Below, piece by piece: positions 35,035 through 43,806 of a DNA stretch of 64,000 bases (position 1 is the stretch's first letter; each line of letters starts with the position of its first letter). Position numbers and translations under genes: made by a program. Source of the DNA: Fibrobacterota bacterium (GTDB lineage: Bacteria; Fibrobacterota; Chitinivibrionia; Chitinivibrionales; Chitinispirillaceae); assembly GCA_023459055.1 (NCBI GenBank), contig JAEWVR010000018.1, positions 62,001 through 126,000 of the forward strand, in the 5' to 3' direction. Under the pieces are notes generated by a model, which saw only the letters and a program-made list of their open reading frames with translations, had not been told where the DNA came from and made no database searches.

Positions 35035-36107
35035 TGATTGAAAAGGTTGAGAGCTTTATACAGCGGTATAAAGAACTCGAAACAGAAATGGCATCACCGG
35101 AAGTCAGCGCGGATCCGTCAAAGATGGAGAAGCTTGGCCGTGAATATACCAATATCGGAAAAAGTCTTCCTGTTTTCCGCACCTATCTTGACACAGTAAG
35201 AGCAATCAGCGATTCGCATGAACTGCTCAAACAGGAGAGTGATGCTGATATGATTGCGCTTGCGCAGGAGGAACTCAAGGAGAAGGAAGCGGCACTCCCC
35301 GCTCTGGAGCAGGAAGTAAAGATGCTTCTGGTACCGCGTGATCCTAAAGACATGAAAAACGCGGTTGTGGAAATCCGTGCGGGAACTGGTGGAACAGAGG
35401 CCGGCATTTTTGCGGCGGATCTTTACAGAATGTATACGCACTTTATTGAGAATAGTGGCTGGAGCATCGAGGTGCTCAGTTCGTCAGCCGGTGATGTCGG
35501 AGCAATCAAGGAAATTATTTTTCTGGTTAAAGGCTCTAATGCCTATGGTACATTAAAGTATGAGTCCGGTGTGCACCGTGTTCAGCGTGTTCCCCAGACT
35601 GAAGCACAGGGACGAATTCATACATCGGCTGCATCGGTTGCTGTATTTCCTGAAGCTGATGAATTCGAGGTTGACATAAATCCAAACGATCTGCGTATTG
35701 ACCTCTACTGTTCAAGCGGTCCCGGCGGTCAATCGGTGAATACGACCTACTCAGCCGTTCGCATTGTCCATATTCCAACCGGAGTTGTGGTAACATGTCA
35801 GGACGAGAAATCACAGATTAAAAACAAGGCAAAAGCACTAAAAGTGCTTCAGCAGCGTCTTTACGAAAAGAAAATTACCGAAATAGAAGCAGCTGAATCC
35901 GAAGTAAGAAAAAGTATGGTCGGAAGCGGTGACCGTAGTGCAAAAATACGCACCTACAACTTTCCACAAAACAGAGTGACCGATCATCGCATCAATCTTA
36001 CGCTGTATAGTCTTGACGCCGTAATAAACGGTGCAATCAGTGAACTGATTGACGCACTCGCGATTGCCGATCTTGAGGAAAAAGTCAGCAGCAGCGGGGT
36101 GGAGTGA
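35031..36107 (+). CDS. prfA: Peptide chain release factor 1
   Basis: A 358-residue class I release factor that reads UAA and UAG. The GGQ catalytic loop is in SSGPGGQSVNTTYSA near residue 227. The codon-recognition loop carries PQT in RVPQTEAQGRIHTSAA, the PxT motif that marks RF1 rather than RF2. It overlaps DUF1385 by 4 bases and is followed by prmC, whose product methylates the GGQ glutamine. Confidence 0.96.
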   Translation: MMIEKVESFIQRYKELETEMASPEVSADPSKMEKLGREYTNIGKSLPVFRTYLDTVRAISDSHELLKQESDADMIALAQEELKEKEAALPALEQEVKMLLVPRDPKDMKNAVVEIRAGTGGTEAGIFAADLYRMYTHFIENSGWSIEVLSSSAGDVGAIKEIIFLVKGSNAYGTLKYESGVHRVQRVPQTEAQGRIHTSAASVAVFPEADEFEVDINPNDLRIDLYCSSGPGGQSVNTTYSAVRIVHIPTGVVVTCQDEKSQIKNKAKALKVLQQRLYEKKITEIEAAESEVRKSMVGSGDRSAKIRTYNFPQNRVTDHRINLTLYSLDAVINGAISELIDALAIADLEEKVSSSGVE

Positions 36108-36117
36108 GGATGAAGAA

Positions 36118-36228
36118 GTAGCAAGTAGCAAGTAGCAAGTAGCATGGAGTAGTATTCCATTTAACAATTAACACTGTACGTTTGGTTTGTTTTTAACTAC
36201 TTTCTACGTACTACGTGCTACTTGCTAC
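36118..36228. repeat. Facing heptamer arrays between prfA and prmC
   Basis: GTAGCAA-type units (four, 36118-36145) face TTTCTAC, GTACTAC, GTGCTAC and TTGCTAC (36201-36228), which are their reverse complement. The two arrays can pair to a long imperfect hairpin across a 55-base loop. The right array ends just before the prmC ribosome site. Confidence 0.8.
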
Positions 36229-36248
36229 ACCTCCCCAGGATCTCCCCT

Positions 36249-37097
36249 ATGACCCTTCACGAAACATTATCCCATATAGTAAACGAGTTTCACTTCCTAG
36301 GTGATTTTGCCCGCGTTCAGGCAGAGGAGATTCTGATGCATTTCACCGGGTATTCCCGCATGGAACTAATGCTGCGTGGCGGTGAGGTAATCGACAGTGC
36401 TACACTTGACACAATACAGAGCGTTGTAAAAAGAAGAATTTCCGGGGAGCCGCTTCAGTACATCCTTGGTACTGCCTATTTTTATTCGCGTGAATTCAGG
36501 GTGAATCCGGATGTGCTCATACCGAGACCCGATACCGAGATCCTGATTGAGCAGGTGCTTAAGCACGAGTTAGGAACTACAGCGCGATTTGCGGATATCG
36601 GGACCGGCAGCGGTATTATCGCCTGCATACTTACCGAAGAGCGTCCGTCCTGGACGGCAGTTGCAGTTGACATATCTGCAAAAGCATTACGCACTGCGAT
36701 TATAAACAGCCGTACTGCTATCCGTTTTGTCTGTGCAGATCTTCTGAATGCTATCAAAGGAGAGCATCAGTTTGATTTCATCGTAAGTAATCCGCCCTAC
36801 ATTCCTCTTGACGAATATACACACCTTGATATATCCGTAAAAAATCATGAGCCGGCAAGTGCACTCACCGACAATGCAGACGGGCTTGGATTCTACCGGT
36901 ATTTTGCACAGCAGGCACACAACTGGATCCGGACAGACGGCAGCTTCTATTGTGAAATCGGCTATAATCAGGGTGATGCAGTAAAAGCGCTGTTTTGTCA
37001 GAACGGATGGCGGGATGTACAGCTTGTCAGGGATCTTGGCGGTAATGACCGGGTGATCTGTGCTATTGTTCCTGCTGCTGAAGATTTAGGTTTTTGA
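36249..37097 (+). CDS. prmC: Release factor glutamine methyltransferase
   Basis: A 282-residue SAM enzyme that methylates the GGQ glutamine of release factors. An N-terminal helical domain (1-75) is followed by the methyltransferase domain: VLIPRPDTEILIEQVL near residue 86, ADIGTGSGIIACI near 112 and the catalytic FIVSNPPYIP near 172. I place the start at ATG 36249 with CCAGGATC upstream; a TTG at 36222 would be inside the heptamer array. It directly follows prfA. Confidence 0.93.
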   Translation: MTLHETLSHIVNEFHFLGDFARVQAEEILMHFTGYSRMELMLRGGEVIDSATLDTIQSVVKRRISGEPLQYILGTAYFYSREFRVNPDVLIPRPDTEILIEQVLKHELGTTARFADIGTGSGIIACILTEERPSWTAVAVDISAKALRTAIINSRTAIRFVCADLLNAIKGEHQFDFIVSNPPYIPLDEYTHLDISVKNHEPASALTDNADGLGFYRYFAQQAHNWIRTDGSFYCEIGYNQGDAVKALFCQNGWRDVQLVRDLGGNDRVICAIVPAAEDLGF

Positions 37098-37125
37098 CAC
37101 CTATACAACAATGGGAGAATCTGAT

Positions 37126-37449
37126 ATGTGTAAACTATTATTATTCTTTGCCGGAGCATTTCTTGCAAACAGCATTCCTCATTATGTAAATGGCATATCA
37201 GGGAAAGAATTTGTCAGGCCTTTTTTATACAGGTTTGTCAAATGGATGCCAAATCCTCTATTTAATGTGATATGGGGTATGCTATGGATGGTTCTTTCAC
37301 TATTTTTATTTGAGATGTATTACAAGTCAAATCCGGGGTTACTATTTATTATCGGTTTAAATCTGGATTTCGTTATTTATGCAAGCGGATTTGCAATCGT
37401 TTCTATATTTTTATCGATTTTCTTCAGCAATGGTGGATGGCAAAAATAA
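37126..37449 (+). CDS. Small membrane protein, 107 residues
   Basis: Hydrophobic segments at about 3-17, 45-64 and 72-98 suggest three helices. The N-terminal SIPHYVNGISGKEF is a motif I recall from a widespread uncharacterised membrane family (PHfvnGisG). ATG 37126 is chosen because GGGAGAATCTG precedes it; ATG 37111 has no ribosome site. Its function is unknown. Confidence 0.72.
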   Translation: MCKLLLFFAGAFLANSIPHYVNGISGKEFVRPFLYRFVKWMPNPLFNVIWGMLWMVLSLFLFEMYYKSNPGLLFIIGLNLDFVIYASGFAIVSIFLSIFFSNGGWQK

Positions 37450-37564
37450 GACAATGATTAATTAACTGGAACAGTAGGCACAGCCGCCAAGCAGGCCGGG
37501 AGATGGGCCATAATTCTCCTTTGAAAAACAATCCCCCGGAACTAATTTTTATTCTGGATTACCT

Positions 37565-37596
37565 GGCTATTGGCTATTGGCTATTAGCAATTGGCT
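37565..37596 (+). repeat. GGCTATT heptamer array
   Basis: Three perfect GGCTATT units are followed by AGCAATT and a partial unit, in the spacer before lpxK. Confidence 0.8.
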
Positions 37597-37644
37597 CCTG
37601 AATTCTTCCATATTACTTTTTCATGGTAAGTTCTAACAATAGCG

Positions 37645-38709
37645 ATGTCAAAGCAACAGCAATACGACTCCCCTCTTCCAGCCCTGCTAAAGGGTTCACT
37701 TCCGGTACGATTATTGTCATCACTCTATGCAATGGCAGTGAGCAGCCGTAATAAAGGTTTTAATACAGGTCAAGCAGCTATTGTATCACTAAAAAGCCCC
37801 GTTATCAGCATTGGAGGAATCAGAGCTGGTGGAACCGGAAAAACCCCTTGTGCCATGATGGTTGGTGAGATGCTGCAGGAAACAGGAAACAGTGTGGCAA
37901 TTCTTTCAAGAGGTTACAGACGGAAAAACAGGACTGATTTTATTGCGGCCCCCGGAGAAAAAATCAATTGGCATGATTGCGGTGACGAACCTGCGATGCT
38001 GCACAAAGTACTCTCAAACTGCTGGCTGGGTATCAGTGCACAGCGATTAAGGGTTGCTCAGCAGATCGAGCAGATGGCCAAAAATGTAGTTTTTATTCTT
38101 GATGATGGTTTCCAGCATCGCCAGTTGAAACGGGATCTTGATATTGTCTGTGTCAATGAGAGCCTTTTTAATGACCGGATGCTCCCTGATGGCTTTTTAC
38201 GTGAACCGGTTAGCTCACTTAGCAGAGCTCATGTTATCTGCCTGATCGGTAAAGTTGAGAATAGTGATTTACTATTACATCTCGAAGATAAAATAAAGAA
38301 TACATTCAAACAGGCATCCACCTTTATTGCACATCCTCAACCATGTGGCTGGGTAAATGCCGTTACAGGGGAAAAGGCTGAAAGACCTCCGTGTTCTGAT
38401 CCAGTAGCAGTGTGCGGAATTGCCCGTCCGGAACGTTTCTTTGAATCACTTGAATCACTTGGAGTAAAACCTTGTAAAAAAATTGTCTTTTCCGATCATT
38501 ACAGCTTCACTAAAGATGATTTTTTGAATATCCACAAATTATATTCAAAAGAATTGGTAATAACTGAAAAAGATGCAATTCGTATAAATGAATTTTCATC
38601 TGAAATTTCCAGTAAAATCTGGTATCTTAAAGTAAGGTTAAAATTTCATTCGGACGATTCAACAAAACGTTTCAAAGAGAAATTACAGAACATTTTACCA
38701 AAATTATAG
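37645..38709 (+). CDS. lpxK: Tetraacyldisaccharide 4'-kinase
   Basis: Inner-membrane-associated kinase that adds the 4' phosphate to lipid A precursor. The 354-residue protein has an N-terminal hydrophobic segment (LLSSLYAMAVSS), the Walker A GGIRAGGTGKTP near residue 56, GYRRK near 93 and DDGFQHRQLKRDLDIV near 154. It indicates a lipopolysaccharide-type outer membrane. Neighbouring genes encode SH3b proteins that may also act on the envelope. Confidence 0.93.
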   Translation: MSKQQQYDSPLPALLKGSLPVRLLSSLYAMAVSSRNKGFNTGQAAIVSLKSPVISIGGIRAGGTGKTPCAMMVGEMLQETGNSVAILSRGYRRKNRTDFIAAPGEKINWHDCGDEPAMLHKVLSNCWLGISAQRLRVAQQIEQMAKNVVFILDDGFQHRQLKRDLDIVCVNESLFNDRMLPDGFLREPVSSLSRAHVICLIGKVENSDLLLHLEDKIKNTFKQASTFIAHPQPCGWVNAVTGEKAERPPCSDPVAVCGIARPERFFESLESLGVKPCKKIVFSDHYSFTKDDFLNIHKLYSKELVITEKDAIRINEFSSEISSKIWYLKVRLKFHSDDSTKRFKEKLQNILPKL

Positions 38710-38727
38710 TTTAAGGAGGCAGCTGCC

Positions 38728-39102
38728 ATGCGTTTGTTAACGATATCACTTCTTCTGCTTACATCAGTTGTGATGTTTACAACCAGGACTTTTGCACAGG
38801 ATCAGTATGTCAGTGTAACATCTTCGTTTGTAAATGTATACAAGGATCTTGATCCGAAATCACCGGTTGTAGGTACTGCACATAAAGGTGAGTATCTTCC
38901 ACTGCTGAGCATTGGTGATGCATGGTATAAGGTGAAATACCGTGAAAGTGAAGGATGGCTTGAGAAGCGTGCCGGTGATGTTGTCAACAAAGCAAAGGGA
39001 TCATCAACCGGAATAATAATTGTTCTTTTAGCATTGGTAGCAATTGTTGCCAGCGGGGTCGCGTTTTTCATTTACAAATCAAAAATCAGTGAAACTGCCT
39101 GA
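38728..39102 (+). CDS. SH3b-domain membrane protein, short
   Basis: A 124-residue protein with a signal peptide (cleavage near TFAQD), one bacterial SH3 (SH3b) domain at about 28-85 (GEYLPLLSIGDAWYKVKY, then GWLEKRAG) and a C-terminal membrane helix (about 93-116). The AAGGAGGCAG ribosome site is strong. It lies 2 bases before a larger gene with the same SH3b type, so they form a unit. Confidence 0.78.
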   Translation: MRLLTISLLLLTSVVMFTTRTFAQDQYVSVTSSFVNVYKDLDPKSPVVGTAHKGEYLPLLSIGDAWYKVKYRESEGWLEKRAGDVVNKAKGSSTGIIIVLLALVAIVASGVAFFIYKSKISETA

Positions 39103-39104
39103 AC

Positions 39105-40832
39105 ATGCACATAGTTCAGCTACGTTTACTTTCGTTATTTCTACTTCTGGTAACCTCTCTCACTTTTTCTGCGGATAAGCAGATAGAGGTTACTAATTTT
39201 TACGCTAAATTGTATCTTGCGCCCAGTATTAACGCAAAATTTATGGGGCTTGCCCAAAAAGGTGAGCGTTATCCTATCCTATTAAGTTCAAATTATTGGT
39301 ATAGAATCGATTTTAAAGGTGTTCCGGTATGGATTCAGAAGTCAGACATTCAACTGATTGATCCAAATGCACCGCCATCTGAAAGTACCTCTGTTACATC
39401 AAATACAACATCACCATCGCAAGAAGCAGTACAATCAACAGCAGATAACGCAGAACCTCAGCAACCCGGTGTTGTGCCGCCTCAGACATCCATAGCACCA
39501 GCAACACAAACACCTGCTGTGTCACTTACTCAACAACCATCATCGCGATCAAACAATACTGATGAGCAGGTACGGGCTTCGGAGGCTCGCGCAGCAGAGA
39601 TGCGGCGTGCAAGAGTTCAGGATAGTATCGAACAGGTTGCAAAAGAGAAGAGAGATCAATCCCGCCTGAATTTCTCAAAACTGCCTATCATTGAACAGAA
39701 TGTTGAGGAGGAGCAATTAAACAAAGTATTTCTTGTTACCGTTTCTCCATCAAAAATTCTCTTTGAGTTAAGTCCTGACTCACCAATTCTTGGTATTGTC
39801 AGTAAGGGTGATAAATTACAGCTTGTCGGAGAAGGGGATTCCTGGTGCAAAGTGTTGTACAAAGGTTTTCCCGGATGGATTGAAAAAAGAAGTGGCAAAG
39901 TTATCATTCCGGGAACCGCGTTGTCATTTTATGAGGAAAACAAAGTTATTGTACTATTAACAGCATCAATTCTGGTATTCTTTATTGTTCTGATCCTCAT
40001 TGTCCTTATAGCCATCAAGGTTAAAAAGAAACGCACCCCTGGACTTAAAGCAGTTACAGCAGATACCAGAAAGGTGCTGGTTATTGCAAAGGAATCAAAA
40101 ACCGTTTCCAATACATTTACAAGCACATCCGTTCCAATAGGCCGGTACTTCAATGAGATCGGGTTTCATGCAAAATTCGCACATGACACCAGGAATCTTA
40201 CCACAGTGATTGACAGCTACATTCCCGACATCATAATGATCGACTGGAACCTTGACAAAACAATTTCAAACACTGTTGAACGTATATTGCTCGCAGGTAA
40301 CAATGCGATATCGACACTTGTTGTGATCTACAATGTACCCGATCCGTCATCAATGTTTCCAAGTCCGAACATGCATATGTCATTCCTGGGGATATCAATT
40401 ACCGACAAAGACTTAACAAAAATCGTAAAGCAGCTTGAATTTGTCAATGACAGGACCGCAACCGATTCAGGTACGAAGGAATCTGAATCATCCACAGCAG
40501 CCCTGGCAGGTGAAATCGCAGGTGGCAATCTTTCTGAAGTAATGGAATACATTGAGGCTGGCCAGAAGACCGGTTGCCTTATTATTGATATTGGAAATCC
40601 GGTCTGTCTCATATATTTCAGTGATGGTCGTATTATTTATGCAGCTACGGCTGATGGACTTGTTGCAAAAGATGCCCTTTTTGCGGCACTTGAACTTAAA
40701 AAAGGAACTTTCAGGTTTTTACTTAATAAGAAACCCAAAGCTGCAAATACCAACATGTCGACACTCGAAGTGCTGATGTCGTGGACAAAGGAAATCGATG
40801 AAGCTACTAAGCCTGGATTACGGACGCCGTAG
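39105..40832 (+). CDS. Two SH3b domains, membrane helix, receiver-like and DUF4388 domains
   Basis: A 575-residue transmembrane signalling-type protein. A signal peptide (to about residue 23) leads to an SH3b domain (24-85), a Ser/Thr/Pro/Gln-rich linker (90-165), a second SH3b (205-265; KGDKLQLVGEGDSWCKVLYK) and one membrane helix (285-308). The cytoplasmic part has a receiver-like domain (about 325-445, VLVIAKESK and PDIIMIDWNLD, giving a possible phospho-acceptor Asp) and a C-terminal DUF4388/PATAN domain (460-565, LSEVMEYIEAGQKTGCLII). This links a periplasmic wall or glycan sensor to a receiver. Its kinase is not nearby. The order is unusual to me. Confidence 0.78.
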   Translation: MHIVQLRLLSLFLLLVTSLTFSADKQIEVTNFYAKLYLAPSINAKFMGLAQKGERYPILLSSNYWYRIDFKGVPVWIQKSDIQLIDPNAPPSESTSVTSNTTSPSQEAVQSTADNAEPQQPGVVPPQTSIAPATQTPAVSLTQQPSSRSNNTDEQVRASEARAAEMRRARVQDSIEQVAKEKRDQSRLNFSKLPIIEQNVEEEQLNKVFLVTVSPSKILFELSPDSPILGIVSKGDKLQLVGEGDSWCKVLYKGFPGWIEKRSGKVIIPGTALSFYEENKVIVLLTASILVFFIVLILIVLIAIKVKKKRTPGLKAVTADTRKVLVIAKESKTVSNTFTSTSVPIGRYFNEIGFHAKFAHDTRNLTTVIDSYIPDIIMIDWNLDKTISNTVERILLAGNNAISTLVVIYNVPDPSSMFPSPNMHMSFLGISITDKDLTKIVKQLEFVNDRTATDSGTKESESSTAALAGEIAGGNLSEVMEYIEAGQKTGCLIIDIGNPVCLIYFSDGRIIYAATADGLVAKDALFAALELKKGTFRFLLNKKPKAANTNMSTLEVLMSWTKEIDEATKPGLRTP

Positions 40833-41217
40833 AATCGGTTTTGCAATCACGGATGAAACAGCAACGATCGTACGCGGATTAACAACGATTGATCGAAAAA
40901 AGTCAGACGATATAATTAAACAGATTGTAACGATTATCAACGATGCACAACCAGATCGGCTTATCGTTGGCCTCCCTCTTGATCATAATGATAACGAAAC
41001 ACAAATGACCTTGGAAATCAGGGCGTTTGTTGAACAATTAAAGCCATTTATAGCCATACCGGTAGAGTTTGCTGATGAAAGTTTTTCATCAGTCGAAGCT
41101 GCATCAATAATGATGACGCGCAGGAAAAAAGAGCGCAGACAGAAAACCACTGTTGACAGGGTTGCAGCGTGTTTAATTCTCGAACGGTATTTGAGGGACG
41201 GGGCAAGTAGCAAGTAG
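40798..41217 (+). CDS. ruvX: Putative pre-16S rRNA nuclease RuvX/YqgF
   Basis: A 139-residue RNase H-fold protein with SLDYGRRRIG near residue 5, LIVGLP near 57, DESFSS near 91 and TTVDRVAACLIL near 117, the four YqgF segments with catalytic acidic residues. Its start is 35 bases inside the preceding gene. The end, AAG TAG, is inside a heptamer array. Confidence 0.93.
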   Translation: MKLLSLDYGRRRIGFAITDETATIVRGLTTIDRKKSDDIIKQIVTIINDAQPDRLIVGLPLDHNDNETQMTLEIRAFVEQLKPFIAIPVEFADESFSSVEAASIMMTRRKKERRQKTTVDRVAACLILERYLRDGASSK

Positions 41218-41290
41218 CGAGTGGGAAGAAGGAAAGCAGGAAGTCGGAACAGGAGACGTTCGGCGGGCGGACATCCTCACAAGTCACAAG
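41206..41290 (+). repeat. Heptamers around the ruvX stop and before rsmI
   Basis: AGTAGCA and AGTAGCG span 41206-41219 with the ruvX stop at 41215-41217. Two TCACAAG units lie at 41277-41290, just ahead of rsmI. Confidence 0.75.
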
Positions 41291-41303
41291 TCATGGAGCA
41301 CAT

Positions 41304-41984
41304 ATGCCACTTTACATTGTTGCAACGCCAATTGGAAACCTTGAGGATATCACCTATCGGGCAGTTAAAGTGCTTGCGTCAGTAGACTGTATCCTTGCTG
41401 AGGATACCAGAGTGACAAAGAAGCTGCTTGATCATTACAACATATCAAAACCGATGATCTCTTATCATGATTTCAACAAGGAAAAGGTCACTCCTCAGAT
41501 TATTGAGCGTTTAAAAAACAACGAGCAGTTTGCGCTTGTCAGTGATGCCGGTACACCGGGAGTGGCAGATCCTGCATTTAATCTTGTCAGAGAGGCAATA
41601 AGAAATCAACTTGTGGTTATACCTATTCCGGGGGCATCAGCTATTCTCTCAGCATTTGTCTGCAGTGGTCTGCCTACAGACCGGTTTGTTTTTGAATACT
41701 TTCTTCCGCATAAGAGCAGTCAGCGGATACGTTTTTTTGAGGAGCTTAAAAACGAGTCACGAACCGTCCTGTTTTATGAGACGCCACATCGTATAGTCAA
41801 GGTACTTGAAGAGATGAAACTGATCCTGCCTGATATCGTTGTTGTTATCGGACGTGAATTGACAAAACTCTACGAAGAATTTTTACGTGGTACGCCACAG
41901 GATCTTCTTGCACATTTTGCAAAGAAACCACCAAAAGGGGAAATGGTCGTTCTTGTCAACACAAGAATCACCGGTAAGCTCTGA
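41304..41984 (+). CDS. rsmI: 16S rRNA 2'-O-methyltransferase RsmI
   Basis: A 226-residue tetrapyrrole-methylase-fold enzyme that modifies C1402 of 16S rRNA. YIVATPIGNLEDIT near residue 4, AEDTRVT near 34, LVSDAGTPGVADP near 79 and FYETPHRI near 158 are standard. It converges on the HD gene with 7 bases between; the two stop codons share a palindrome (41977-41992). Confidence 0.94.
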   Translation: MPLYIVATPIGNLEDITYRAVKVLASVDCILAEDTRVTKKLLDHYNISKPMISYHDFNKEKVTPQIIERLKNNEQFALVSDAGTPGVADPAFNLVREAIRNQLVVIPIPGASAILSAFVCSGLPTDRFVFEYFLPHKSSQRIRFFEELKNESRTVLFYETPHRIVKVLEEMKLILPDIVVVIGRELTKLYEEFLRGTPQDLLAHFAKKPPKGEMVVLVNTRITGKL

Positions 41985-41992
41985 ACAGAGCT
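41977..41992. other. 16-bp palindrome across converging stop codons
   Basis: AGCTCTGAACAGAGCT contains the rsmI stop TGA (41982-41984) and touches the first base of the opposing TGA at 41992. It may act as a small bidirectional stem. Confidence 0.5.
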
Positions 41993-43806
41993 CAGGCATC
42001 CTGCTTAAACTGCCGGGACATCTCTTTTTTCCACTCAAGTATTTTTAGAAGATTCGACCTTACGGTCACCACCATTCCGGGGTCAAGCGATACAGCGGCT
42101 TCCAGCAGCAGTGCATTGTCAAGTGATTCCGGGTCCTGCGCGAGAATAAATTCTGCAATATGTACAAGGCGGGCCTCCTGTGGGATCGATTCACCGGCAA
42201 GGGCATCAGGTATACCGGTTCCATCCCATTTCTCGTGATGTGACCTTGCAATACGTGAACCAAATTGCATCATGACAGCATAGATTCTTCCAAGTACCTC
42301 ACTGCCGAGAATGCAATGCGCACGTTTTTTTCCAACTTCATCGATTGAATTATCATCTGCAACCCCTATATAGCCGACATGAAACAGCAGGGTAGCATCA
42401 TGTAAACGTTCCTGATCCTCAGAACTATAGCCGATCATCCCGGACATTTTTTTTACAAAACCGGCAAGAGCCCTCGTATATCCTAAACGTAAACCAGCCC
42501 GCTCATCAACGTAGTCAGCAAGAACAAGAAACACTTCTTTTTGGGACTGTGTTATTTCGTGTGCAATGTTGAGATTTTCCTTAGACAACGCCTCCGCTTT
42601 TTTTCTGTCAACTTCTGAATTATGCAGGGATTCTTCAATCTCCATCGATAGTTTGATCAGCCGGCGGTGGGTTAATTCCAGTTTGTCTGCTTCAGACTGA
42701 CGTATCTGAATATAATAATCGAAGTCCTGTTTGAGAGCACCCAATACAAGTGCGAGTGGCCTTAGCAGAGGATCGGTTACTGCTTCAAGCTCATAATACC
42801 CCGGTTTATCCCATACGATATTATCAAGAAGATTAAGTGCGGCAGTCTGAATCCTTAGCTCTGATGCCTCCGGGGTTCCAATTTCGTTCAGGTTGTCAAA
42901 TTCTTTGAGCGCCAGCTCCCGTGATGAAAATACACGTACAACCTTTTCACTTGATGGAAATCGGCTTAACAAAAAAAGACACATTTTAACAAATGACGAT
43001 TGTGTTATAATCCATACCGGAGCATGCGGTCCATTACAATGATCAGAAATAATTGTTGAAAGCAGCTTGAATGTCATCACGGTCGAGGTTGATACAAGTT
43101 GCGTTAAATCATGAATCACAGCGTAGTTAGGTGCAAGTTTGGGGTTTTCGGGAAGACGCTGGCATAATTCGATGATTGCTCCAACATCCTGAATCTGCGC
43201 CTTACCACAGTAATCAGCAATCATTGCATTGGGATTATGCAGCTTAACATTAAAAGAAAACAAACCGTTATCATATTTATTATCAGTATATTTTTTCATC
43301 ATACCGCTGATCGGTCGTCCCAGCATTTCTGACGCAATATTCAGGGCTTCACGATAAGAACCTGCAAGCATTATGGGAAATGGATGATTTCCAAGAATTC
43401 GTGCCATTCTAACTGATAACCGCCAATTGACAGCATGCGTATATATTACAACACCAGCCGGATTTATTTCATCAACCATCCGTTTTATATAAGTTAATCG
43501 CCCCTCATAATCGGAACCCGTATGAAAGGAATAGTCTTCAATAAGAACAAAATTATCCCTGTTCAAATGAGGACTTCTGCAGATATTTGAAAGGTTTTTG
43601 AAAAATGCATGCGTATCCTGAATTTTTGTATATCCTACAGGAAGCGACAGTACTATTCCCGGTTCCAGAATCCCTGTTCGTAAACGATAATCCTGCCTGA
43701 GCACTTTCCATGTATCCTCAATGTAAGGTATACGGCCTGTAACCGGACAAGGCTTTCCATTCAGAGGATGATTTGCTTCCCATGGCTTGACATCAAGATA
43801 GCGCAT
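41992..43806 (-). CDS. HD-domain phosphohydrolase-like protein, degenerate HD-GYP
   Basis: A 604-residue protein. The N-terminal 330 residues seem to hold two STAS-like modules (VIYTHAVNWRLSV and YAVIHDLTQLVST regions) with a Cys-rich start. A helical linker (385-430) leads to an HD domain (about 430-600). The HD pair is in HDATLLFHVGYIGV, but the signature GYP reads GTGIPD and the metal-binding HDIGKI loop is altered, so c-di-GMP hydrolysis is doubtful. It overlaps the canonical HD-GYP gene by 14 bases, suggesting a regulatory partner of it. Confidence 0.75.
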   Translation of the reverse strand: MRYLDVKPWEANHPLNGKPCPVTGRIPYIEDTWKVLRQDYRLRTGILEPGIVLSLPVGYTKIQDTHAFFKNLSNICRSPHLNRDNFVLIEDYSFHTGSDYEGRLTYIKRMVDEINPAGVVIYTHAVNWRLSVRMARILGNHPFPIMLAGSYREALNIASEMLGRPISGMMKKYTDNKYDNGLFSFNVKLHNPNAMIADYCGKAQIQDVGAIIELCQRLPENPKLAPNYAVIHDLTQLVSTSTVMTFKLLSTIISDHCNGPHAPVWIITQSSFVKMCLFLLSRFPSSEKVVRVFSSRELALKEFDNLNEIGTPEASELRIQTAALNLLDNIVWDKPGYYELEAVTDPLLRPLALVLGALKQDFDYYIQIRQSEADKLELTHRRLIKLSMEIEESLHNSEVDRKKAEALSKENLNIAHEITQSQKEVFLVLADYVDERAGLRLGYTRALAGFVKKMSGMIGYSSEDQERLHDATLLFHVGYIGVADDNSIDEVGKKRAHCILGSEVLGRIYAVMMQFGSRIARSHHEKWDGTGIPDALAGESIPQEARLVHIAEFILAQDPESLDNALLLEAAVSLDPGMVVTVRSNLLKILEWKKEMSRQFKQDA

